Of a stretch of 64,000 nt of DNA, positions 57,501 through 64,000 are shown one piece after another. Origin of the DNA: Atrina japonica (taxonomy: Eukaryota > Mollusca > Bivalvia > Pterioida > Pinnidae); contig BROG01000401.1 of the NCBI GenBank assembly GCA_030159075.1, forward strand, positions 248,001 through 312,000, given 5' to 3'. The notes below the pieces were generated by a model that had not been told where the DNA came from, made no database searches, and saw only the letters and a list, made by a program, of their open reading frames with translations. Made by a program: the position numbers and the translations under genes. Each line of letters begins with the position of its first letter. The first letter of the stretch is position 1.

Positions 57501-59460
57501 ATATAATGGTCACATGACATTCAGCGACAACTGAATCACAAGAAGTGAGATCAGGTTCAACACCATGAAACTAATCTCCAATTTATCTGTCAATTTCAGT
57601 ATGACATTCCAGTATTATTAATGATGTAACATGTTATACGTTCAAATGGCATTTATCTTACAACTAAAGTAAATGACTTCTAGTTCATATAACTAAACAG
57701 TCGTTCAAATGATGAACCAAAGACAATGTATGCAATTAAACAAGGGGCACTCTAAAAGGGCATTAGCCTTTTTTCCCCTTTTTACTACTTAGACACTTAG
57801 ATTGATAAACAATAACAAAAAAGAGATATACACGGCCATAGAGATTCTTAAATTCCTATATACTTTACGAAAATGTATCGATAAACCCAGGTTTGGTTTG
57901 TTTTTTGTTTGTTTTTTGTTTTTTTGTTTTTTTTCTTTTCTTTTGTAAAATCAGCGAATGCACCTTTAAACATCTAACATTTGTAATACTACGTTAATAT
58001 CAGAAGGTCTGTGTTAGTTTAACCGACATAGATAGAACTGATTACAATATCAAAAAAATATATACTTTAGCTAACAACACGGCTATGACTGCTGTTGCCA
58101 ACGTTGGCCCTCCTGTTCCAGCTGCCATGAAGGTAGCACCTGCGACATCTGTAGGGATGTTTAAAACTACAAAACAAAATACAATTGTATAATTATGTCA
58201 CTCATTGACCACAAGTTATTCTGAGGTGTATAATAGTAATGTCTAGAAATTTGATGATCGCTTGATTTTAACATGAATTTGTAATGCCCACCCTCCATTT
58301 TGAATAAATACATAAGCAAACAGGATTCCTCGTCCGAAGCCATAAACCTTATTTCAATCAGTCATTGCTATGATGTCTCATTTTGGTTTTTACATTTCTT
58401 TTGGACCATGTTTTCATTTAATAATATTGAACATAAACTATGGCTTATTTTAATGTAAGGCTATATATGATATACATGAAGAAGTCACAGAATCGTATAC
58501 TTCAAGTTTACTCCCCTAAACCTGTGAAGAAGGATATAAACCAAAAAGAAAGTTATTTGCATGATCATACAATGAGTTAAGTGATACCGTATTTGAGGCT
58601 CAGTCATTGAGAAAAGTTGTCATTGGTGACAAATTCAATCTAATTTCAATGACCAATACATACTCTGTCCAGGGAAAGTGCAGTCTATATTGAGTAACTG
58701 ATTTCAGAACGCAATCAGTAATCGATCATTTCACAAAACTTTCTCAGATGCAACATCAGAGGATACCACTTCAAAACAAAAATGAATTTCATTCCGAATA
58801 TGGCCTCATTCTAGTGTCCTCTTCTCTCATTTTTAATATGCATAACATGGAAAATCCAGTTTCCGGGTAACTCACGCTCTGTGGAAACCTCATAGTATTG
58901 TAGAGTTTCCGCAAAGATTCCGAAATGGTTTCCGCAGGCAAACACCTAGGACGCATATGCTTCCAGATAGTTTTCACTACGGAAATTTGTGGATACTCGA
59001 AGTAAAAGCAATGTTTCAGCATGCTGAAACCATGTGAAAAATTACATAAACCTTAGGCATATGTACTGTTTCAACAGGCAGAAATGTTTTAAAATTTTCG
59101 AAAAAACTTAGATATGAACGATATTTTCACATACAAGTACTGAAACCATATGGAAACATTACCATCACAGAGAATCTCCAAGGACGGAACAAAATAGTCG
59201 TCACAAATGATAACAAAACCTCCGCACATATAGATGGCCAGTAATATATGAATAGATATAGCCCCTTGTAGCCGTTCGTCTTGGCTGAACAGTCCTTTTG
59301 GAAATTGTCCCATTTCCCTTGGTGTGCAATTTGCTAAGGATGCCAACTGTCTGCCAACAACTAAAGTAAATACAAGATGTAATAAGAATAATAAGCAAAA
59401 ATACAGGGAAAAATGAAATAGCCGTTTATTTGATAAAATTTCTGCTGTTGTTTTCAGCAT
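42672..59460 (-). CDS. SLC24-family cation/Ca2+ exchanger (NCKX3/4/5-like), 10 coding exons, about 517 aa
   Basis: Exons in coding order (minus strand): 59460-59163, 58166-58066, 57412-57326, 53898-53798, 53027-52804, 52273-52181, 50540-50325, 47222-47121, 45090-44959 and 42871-42672. All are GT-AG and in phase. Plasma- or organelle-membrane exchangers of this family move Ca2+ against Na+ (with K+). Seen: an N-terminal hydrophobic segment (about 14-34); IVCDDYFVPSLEIL-like text at about 81-95 (written IICDDYFVPSLEIL); the alpha-1 repeat (101-160); WWPLFRDS; the WYEA helix; an acidic loop rich in Asp/Glu/Ser; the alpha-2 repeat (374-435); and a C-terminal NGWKL helix. Odd: alpha-1 has TGGPTL where SSAPEL is expected, so the cation-binding Glu is Thr121. 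Alpha-2 keeps SLPD (Asp397) but reads GSNVFN, so the Asp tied to K+ dependence is Asn424. The start is uncertain: 59360 is also a good acceptor (tttactttag), so a separate upstream first exon is possible. Confidence 0.9.
42985..43240 (-). mobile_element. SINE family 2, minus orientation, nearly full
   Basis: 'gttttacgccacatttcaca' through 'ggtggcta', 'cagtgtacccgggaaaagac' and 'cagcgggactgagacc' to 'tctcggtcacggaggcc'. It lies in the last SLC24 intron, about 110 bp from the last exon. Confidence 0.75.
43748..43910. mobile_element. Short palindromic MITE
   Basis: 'agcatcataaaacttgagca' on the left and 'gactcttaagatttatggtg' on the right. Diverged copy of the family at 37521-37668. Confidence 0.65.
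44159..44262. repeat. (AC)n-(TA)n compound microsatellite
   Basis: AC run to about 44180, then TA run. Confidence 0.95.
44519..44619. repeat. (TA)n microsatellite
   Basis: TA run. Just beyond it (44640-44850) are several 'accgacttcggt' or 'gagtctgacctcggta' short repeats of about 55-60 bp. Confidence 0.95.
44640..44850. repeat. Diverged short tandem repeat ('gaccgacttcggt')
   Basis: Four loose repeats near 44651, 44697, 44733 and 44815, each pairing 'gagaccga' or 'gagtct' with 'tcggt' and an AT-rich spacer. It lies about 110 bp from exon 9 of the SLC24 gene, in the last intron. Confidence 0.45.
45490..45683. mobile_element. MITE with 'gtagaacctcgcc' ends
   Basis: Opens 'agtagaacctcgcctataga' and closes 'aattgtgaggttccactgta'. 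Internal 'agaccacctcac' repeats foreshadow the 31-bp array at 718-1259. Confidence 0.7.
45815..46255 (+). mobile_element. Reverse-transcriptase C-terminal fragment and tail
   Basis: 45827-46066 keeps an open frame for SSAYGVYISQMIRYASACST and YRKPRLMSTFRKSYGRYNSL, the best-preserved C-terminal end in the window, followed by the non-coding tail to about 46255. It is 5'-truncated, on the opposite strand to the host SLC24 gene, within intron 8. Confidence 0.7.
46345..46705. mobile_element. Diverged relative of the MITE at 56096-56452
   Basis: Shared blocks in the same order: 'ggcaaggtc', 'cattgacgagattcagtgat', 'ggttccctactgttttcttc' and 'gaactgaacaacccgg'. The terminal repeats are degraded. 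Confidence 0.5.
47250..48560. other. SLC24 intron 7 (part), no recognised feature
   Basis: AT-rich with no supported gene or repeat boundary. Small frames at 47399-47587 and 47567-47779 are not supported by any context. Confidence 0.45.
48580..48775 (-). mobile_element. tRNA-derived SINE-like element, third family
   Basis: On the minus strand the head reads 'gagtcggtagcacgcgaaat' with 'ccgggttcgacaccccggta', an A-box-like and a near-perfect B-box sequence. The remainder includes 'aaaggttctttaacgtgaaa'. The leading arm does not fold as a complete tRNA, so a functional tRNA gene is unlikely. Confidence 0.6.
48808..49180 (+). mobile_element. Retroelement 3' fragment
   Basis: 'ccaatatgccagggcgtgtt', 'actactcactggcaaattat' and 'gggatgcttactcctccatg' match 45840-46200. 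Several deletions; no open frame. Confidence 0.65.
49213..50238 (-). mobile_element. TTAA-flanked inverted-repeat transposon, copy 4 (full length)
   Basis: Ends TTAAAGCGATACAAGCTGTC and GACAGCTCATATCACTTTAA with TTAA on each side. At 1026 bp it is the longest uninterrupted copy and the best reference for the family. It lies in SLC24 intron 7, 87 bp from the exon at 50325-50540. Confidence 0.82.
51041..51208. repeat. Imperfect inverted repeat
   Basis: 'gcaggtatcgattgtgacgt' on the left is mirrored by 'tgacttcacaatcgataact' on the right, with outer arms 'gagttatc' and 'ggtaactc'. A foldback element in SLC24 intron 6. Confidence 0.6.
51256..51348. repeat. Hairpin of about 90 bp
   Basis: 'ttattaggtttattactgacc' (first 20 bases) pairs with 'ggtcagtaacaaaactaata' around a 50-bp loop. 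Confidence 0.7.
53095..53267. mobile_element. Diverged MITE of the 'cagtggaacctc' family
   Basis: Contains 'aatggtctgattagtgaagt' and 'ggtggtctcctaagcgagga', and closes 'tgagtttccaccgta'. It starts about 70 bp upstream (in the transcript sense) of the exon at 52804-53027. Confidence 0.6.
53390..53665. repeat. Dispersed repeat ('gtcagtaagacttcatcaac' family)
   Basis: Same family as blocks near 7090, 24660, 31270-31450, 45790 and 56870-57000. It combines an 'acgattttctgtcag' core with a 'gaaagaggtaccatacaatg' block and a long AT-rich tail. It is non-coding, with no clear terminal repeat. Confidence 0.55.
54049..54262 (+). mobile_element. SINE family 2, full, plus orientation
   Basis: The head 'cgtgcccgagtggttagagc' resembles the 5' half of a tRNA-Leu/Ser gene. 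The body holds 'tagccgggttctttcctcca' and 'gaccgccaccatatagctga', and the tail is 'gagtgtggcgtaaaagaaat'. This copy defines the head end for the truncated copies elsewhere. Confidence 0.8.
54265..55824. other. SLC24 intron 3 (part), no recognised feature
   Basis: No gene or repeat boundary supported on either strand. Confidence 0.45.
55827..56662. mobile_element. Tc1/mariner-type MITE, interrupted copy
   Basis: Ends CAGCCACTTGCCAAAAGTTT and AAACTTTTGGCAAGTGGCTG are perfect inverted repeats at the tips, flanked by TA (55825-55826 and 56663-56664). It is longer than the 482-bp copy at 8235-8716 because a second MITE sits inside. Confidence 0.88.
56096..56452. mobile_element. Second MITE nested in the Tc1-type MITE
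   Basis: Ends GACCATTTTCGAGTTGTC and GACAACTCGAAAATGATC form 18-bp inverted repeats with one mismatch, flanked by TA on both sides. Removing 357 bp plus one TA restores continuity with the uninterrupted copy at 8235-8716. A diverged relative lies at 46345-46705. Confidence 0.85.
57449..57500. repeat. (AGT)n microsatellite
   Basis: A TAG/AGT trinucleotide run just upstream (in transcript sense) of the exon at 57326-57412. Confidence 0.95.
57755..57975. mobile_element. Palindromic MITE, partial copy
   Basis: Left arm 'aaagggcattagcc' and 'aagagatatacacggccata'. The right half is replaced by a T-rich run. Confidence 0.6.
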
Positions 59461-59579
59461 TGTCTTGTGATTTCAATATCCTTGTTTGTACACATAGAGT
59501 AGATGTTTTATATTGTCCGTTAGTGAATAATGATTTGTTAGCTGTGGGTTGGTTTTGTATTTTTCCAAGACAATTCTTT

Positions 59580-59890
59580 CCTTTTTTACTACTTAGATTG
59601 ATATATAATAACAAAAAAGAGATATACACAGGTATAAAAATTAATAAATTCCTATATATTTTGTGAAAATATTTTGAGAAACCCAGTTTGTTTACTGGCA
59701 ATTGATTAATAATTAATTCAACCTTACTATTTGTATATGCATATCACACTGAACTTGACCTTATTTTCACAAACTATATAGGAATATAAGATTGTGTATA
59801 AGATTTGTTATTGTACATCAAGTACAAGTATTAAAAGTAGAAAAATTCGAAATAATTTTTACGGGGTAAGCACAACTAATGCCCCTATTT
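59580..59890. mobile_element. Palindromic MITE near the SLC24 start
   Basis: 'aaaagagatatacacaggta' and 'cacaactaatgcccctattt' frame the copy. It begins about 120 bp upstream of the first SLC24 coding exon, so it may lie in the promoter or 5' untranslated region. Confidence 0.65.
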
Positions 59891-60206
59891 AAGTGATAGC
59901 TAGTAACTTCACATATAGATAATATGCGATATCTGTCACCCTTCTTATTTTCATTGGTCAATCGACGAAAAATATCTTTCCGTATTTCCCTGATCTGGCG
60001 GTATATAGTTTCCGTATCTACCACCTGATGCGCTTTCACTCAATTTGTGACGTCATGCGATTGTCATGTGACACTATATGATTGCAAACGTGTAACGGCC
60101 AAATGAATGGGCACTGAATGTGGTGCTGAGTGAAAGGGTTAATAATGTAAATGGAACAAGGCTTCGGGCATGCTTCTTTAATTTTCTGTTGAATGTTCAG
60201 AAAGGT

Positions 60207-60363
60207 AACAAATACGTTATCCACGTTGTCATATAGGTGATAACGGTTTCATATCACATGAAGGAGTGCCCGCATTTTTCTCGCCTCCGGCTCTGGAAAT
60301 ACTGGAACTACGACATGTGATATGAAACTGTATCACCCATATGACAACGTAGATAACTTATAG
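60207..60363. repeat. Strong palindromic element
   Basis: 'gttatccacgttgtcatata' plus 'ggtgataacggtttcatatc' on the left is mirrored by 'gatatgaaactgtatcaccc' plus 'atatgacaacgtagataact' on the right, giving arms of about 50 bp around a 55-bp centre. Confidence 0.8.
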
Positions 60364-60369
60364 TACTTC

Positions 60370-62620
60370 CTGAATAGAGACTTGGATTTCGTTAGTATAA
60401 TTATGACGTCACAATTGATAAATCGCCGTGAAATGAGGGTTTTTATTTCATAGAACGCCATTATGATACTATCTATAATGGTTAATCATGAACGGTTCTC
60501 GTTATCGAAAAAAAAAATATTTCAGTATTTGAAAAATTGCACCCCTGTCATCTAATATGCTTTGTTTGTTCCTTATAGGAATTATACACTGTATACAGGA
60601 TTATTTTCTCCCCGTGTTATTTTCGTCCTACTACACATGCAAACGGTTTCGCCCCGTTTTAAATTCGCCCAAACTCTTTACAATTCCATTCAAGAAACAT
60701 ATGTGTAACATGTTTAACAATCAGCAATTTTTATCATTGATTAAATATCTTTTTCTTATTGCGAAGTTTTATTGAGCAATAAATACTTGTACATATCTAC
60801 TTTCTGCATGATTATATCAAAGGTTTTTTTTAACAATTTTGTGTGTTGTTTTAAATGAAATATATAAAAGATGAAAAATAGATGAATTTACCGTTTTGAA
60901 TTTGCCCACCGACGATGAGGGTGAAAGTGGCGAAAATAAAACGGGGCGAAAATTTTCATGTATACAGTAAAACTCTCCAAAAATCATTGATTTGTGGGCT
61001 TTTTGGTATATTATATATTATATTGTTCATGCTGATGCAATAATGTTTAACTCATAGAGTTATTACCAATAACATTACGTCAAATTTGACCCTGCTCAAG
61101 ATAATCTATGACATTTGTCACTGGTTTGACGATCTATAAAATCACCTGTGAAAAGTTTGTAGAAAGAAAAAATGTTTTTTAAAAAAAACTTTTAAAAATA
61201 TATATTAGGTAAAGGAAAAAATAAATATATACAACATGTTTACCTAAAAGTCACTCGTCGAAGGCATAAATTATTTTCAAGCAGATTCTTGCACGAGTAT
61301 AGTAAATTAATGTATCAATACCTATCATCTCTGCTTTTTTTTTTAAATTTACATTAATAAAATAAGTAATCAATTATGCATTTTCAATTTCATTTTGTCA
61401 CGTTTGATGTAATGTGTGACATTTTCAAATCTAAAAATACAGCTGTTTCATTTGCATCATCAAATTGCATTTTCAGAGAATTGTTCATACGTGGTAAAAC
61501 CAATGTTGTGTCTTATATTTTATATACTAACTCAAAATCATCTCACGTACAAGCATATATATTTCACAGAATATATATAAGATATTTGCCAGTTTGTTAT
61601 GATTAACATTTTCATTTCATCGCGTGAGGCAGAGGGAAATATTTATGTACTCTCCTGCCTCAGAAGATGAAATAAACATTTGATTCATAAGTAAATGGAA
61701 AGTATTCTTATTTATTACATTTTTCATAAAACAAATCTCATAAAACAAGAAAAAGAAGACCCAAAATTTGAAAAATATTTTGTTTGGTCGAGGAAAAAAT
61801 AACACAGTTTACATTGATTTTGCATGGCGTATTATTTTTTACATTGCGAAAAATAACAGTTAAAACAGTTAAAAATAGCAAATTTATCTAATTGTTAAAT
61901 CTTTATATTTCAATACCAAAATTGTAATAAATAGTACTTTTACCATTCGGTAAGCAGTTTGTTACGATATAAAATGATTATGCATTGCTACACAGTGTGT
62001 TATAATTATTGCTCAATTTAATTTACTTTACTAATTTAATATTATAGAGTTCTGAGTATTATTTCCATAATCATTTTACAAAAAGGTAACACATGCAGAT
62101 GATCGTATTTAAAATAAGTATAATATTCAACAAAATTAATGGCATAATTGACATCAAGCTATTACAAAAATGTGAATGAAAAAAGAGAGATTCTTGTTTT
62201 GCTTATTTTTGTTTGTTTTTGTTTTTGTTTTTTTGGTTTTTGTTTATTGGTTTTTTTTTTCATTTTTACAAATTTTACAAAGTAGAAAACTTCTTGAATA
62301 AGTTCATCAAGGACATTTGAACTTTCGTGTATAAACAAGTTGTACTCTGTGTTAGGCTACTGAATCAGCTGGCTTCTGTTTAAATATACATTTCATAAAA
62401 TCTACACTTACATCAATAGTCTATACAAAAAAGTATATTTGCTCTTCACAATGAATATGCGCTGTAAATGATAAGGTGTTAAACAGTCAATATGTATGTG
62501 ATTTCAAGTCATTTATAATACTGCTGACTAGGCAAAATGTCAGGGTCAACAGCTTATGTATGATGCAGTTGATGCATGACACATAATATACATAATATAG
62601 TCGAGGTATGATACAATATA
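60370..62620. other. Intergenic DNA upstream of SLC24, no gene seen
   Basis: An inverted pair, 'tatacaggattattttc' to 'ttttaaattcgcccaaac' (60590-60675) and 'tttgaatttgcccacc' to 'cgaaaattttcatgtatac' (60895-60965), frames a possible 370-bp element. The rest is AT-rich and unassigned. Confidence 0.45.
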
Positions 62621-62626
62621 TATACA

Positions 62627-62763
62627 GTGCATCTCGTTATGTCGAAATCGAATGAGTCGAAATTCCAATTAAGTTAAATTCAAACGGTCGTTCCCGATTT
62701 TAAGGGATATAAAACAAAGTCTGTTATCTCGAATTCCGGATATTTCGAAGTAATAGGGCCCAC
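62627..62763. mobile_element. Pogo/Tigger-like terminal fragment
   Basis: 'cagtgcatctcgttatgtcg' plus 'aaatcgaatgagtcgaaatt' and 'gttatctcgaattccggata' resemble the 'cagt..(a/c)cctcgttatctcga' ends of pogo-type elements. Only one end and a short interior are present. Confidence 0.5.
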
Positions 62764-62765
62764 CC

Positions 62766-62766
<1 letters not shown>

Positions 62767-62827
<61 letters not shown>

Positions 62828-62833
62828 ATGTGT

Positions 62834-62888
<55 letters not shown>
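62767..62888. repeat. (TA)n-(TG)n compound microsatellite
   Basis: TA run to about 62797, then an interrupted TG run. The 77-codon TH-repeat frame here is a by-product. Confidence 0.95.
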
Positions 62889-62891
<3 letters not shown>

Positions 62892-63224
62892 CCTCTGTTC
62901 ATCGATTCTGGATTAGATATGGTTACAGATATTACCTATATATTGAAAAAATGTATCTGAAATCGATAAAAAAATACGTGTAAGCATCAGTGATAATAAA
63001 TTCTCGGATCATCGATTTTGGACCCCACATGAAACACAGTCCCATTCATGACACAAAATTGTAGTAAAAAATTATTTTTCAAAGATATGCAATACTACTT
63101 ATATAATATGGGATAGAAAGAGGTGTGCAAAATACAACAGGTAGCATTTCAGTACACTGTGTACACTGTGTATATACTATACATAGGTATGTATCAAATA
63201 AAATACATAATATTCTTTTCTACA

Positions 63225-63251
63225 CACATACACACACACACACACACACAG

Positions 63252-63330
<79 letters not shown>
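63225..63330. repeat. (AC)n-(TA)n compound microsatellite
   Basis: AC run to about 63249, then TA run. Confidence 0.95.
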
Positions 63331-63334
<4 letters not shown>

Positions 63335-64000
63335 AGTAAGCATTTGATAACATAGCCCATTGTCATAATGCTATACGGTTAGGTAACACAAATGTCATAC
63401 ATAACGTTGGAAGTGTGTGGGTACTGCACATATACATATGTACATATTACACGACTTCATAGACCTATTTACATGACAACATAACTATAGTTTCATGTAA
63501 GGTATATTGATTTAGGGAAATCTACATTTATGTAGGCAGAAAATGACTTATAAATTCAAATTCTGACAAGCTGTTCCAATATGAAATAAGTGTTGTATTA
63601 ACAAATGTACCTTGACGCACCGCGACTCATATGATATCTGTTTTCTTTAGCTGATAAGTATTCTTTCATTGGTGAAAGATATTTGAAATTGATTTCCAAT
63701 TAGAAGCATTGATTTTATGGAAAGAAAGTGACAATATAATGCCATGGTTCATATTTAGTTTGATACAAAAGTACATATACTAAAATGTTAACTGTTTAGG
63801 AAGTGCAAGAGACAATATGTAAAGATGGAAAATGTCAAAAAACAGGAGCCTCTTGAAAATACAAAAGTGGGATTGGGTGTTTTGGACGAGTAACCACATA
63901 TATCAACACGTATGAAAATTAAGTTTTCATATGTATACGCGTACGATTGTTCCCCATAGCAACAAAACCATTATGGATGGTTTCGCTTTATACAAATTTT
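63331..64000. other. Intergenic DNA, no gene seen
   Basis: The segment near 63840-63900 ('aggagcctcttgaaaataca', 'gtgggattggg') looks like a badly decayed minus-strand copy of the retroelement tail. Nothing else recognised. Confidence 0.4.

Noticed and set aside
62669..62983. Thr-His / Val-Cys repeat proteins on opposite strands
   Set aside because: Both are translations of the TG/CA microsatellite.

Overview
The window looks like nuclear DNA of a marine lophotrochozoan, most likely a bivalve mollusc. It is AT-rich and has intron-rich genes with canonical GT-AG junctions, many (TA)n microsatellites, tRNA-derived SINEs, short inverted-repeat transposons (MITEs), reverse-transcriptase fragments, and a repeat-cored element resembling the 'pearl' elements known from bivalves. 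The species call is inference. No prokaryotic operon, CRISPR array or plasmid-like feature is present.

Three protein-coding genes can be reconstructed exon by exon. Two are tandem same-strand copies of a dihydrodiol dehydrogenase-like gene (DHDH, GFO/IDH/MocA family). Copy A lies at 14274-20008 and copy B at 27619-35479. Each has 7 coding exons of identical lengths (90, 112, 164, 253, 128, 148 and 101 bp) and encodes 331 aa. The third is a divergent SLC24 (NCKX-type cation/Ca exchanger) gene on the minus strand at 42672-59460, with 10 coding exons and about 517 aa, convergent with the DHDH pair.

Layout: 1-7.3 kb is repeats (a minisatellite inside a MITE, inverted-repeat elements, a strong hairpin). 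About 7.4-24.2 kb is duplication unit A, and about 24.2-40.3 kb is duplication unit B. Their non-coding flanks, including a likely 5' untranslated exon, also match, so the DHDH pair arose by a segmental duplication of roughly 16 kb. A decayed copy of DHDH exon 5 with an in-frame stop lies inside intron 3 of copy B. The SLC24 gene fills 42.7-59.5 kb with repeat-loaded introns. From 59.5 to 64 kb there are only repeats and microsatellites.

The most interesting observation is that all three genes have intact reading frames but altered active-site positions. Both DHDH copies have Ala where the catalytic Lys97 (EKP motif) is expected, and Thr where Asp176 is expected, while Tyr180 is kept. The SLC24 protein has Thr121 in place of the alpha-1 Glu and Asn424 in place of the alpha-2 Asp linked to K+ dependence, while Asp397 is kept. 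These suggest altered chemistry or ion selectivity, or non-catalytic roles. I do not see a new multi-gene system. The rest is a well-preserved record of nested transposon insertions, several with readable target-site duplications.
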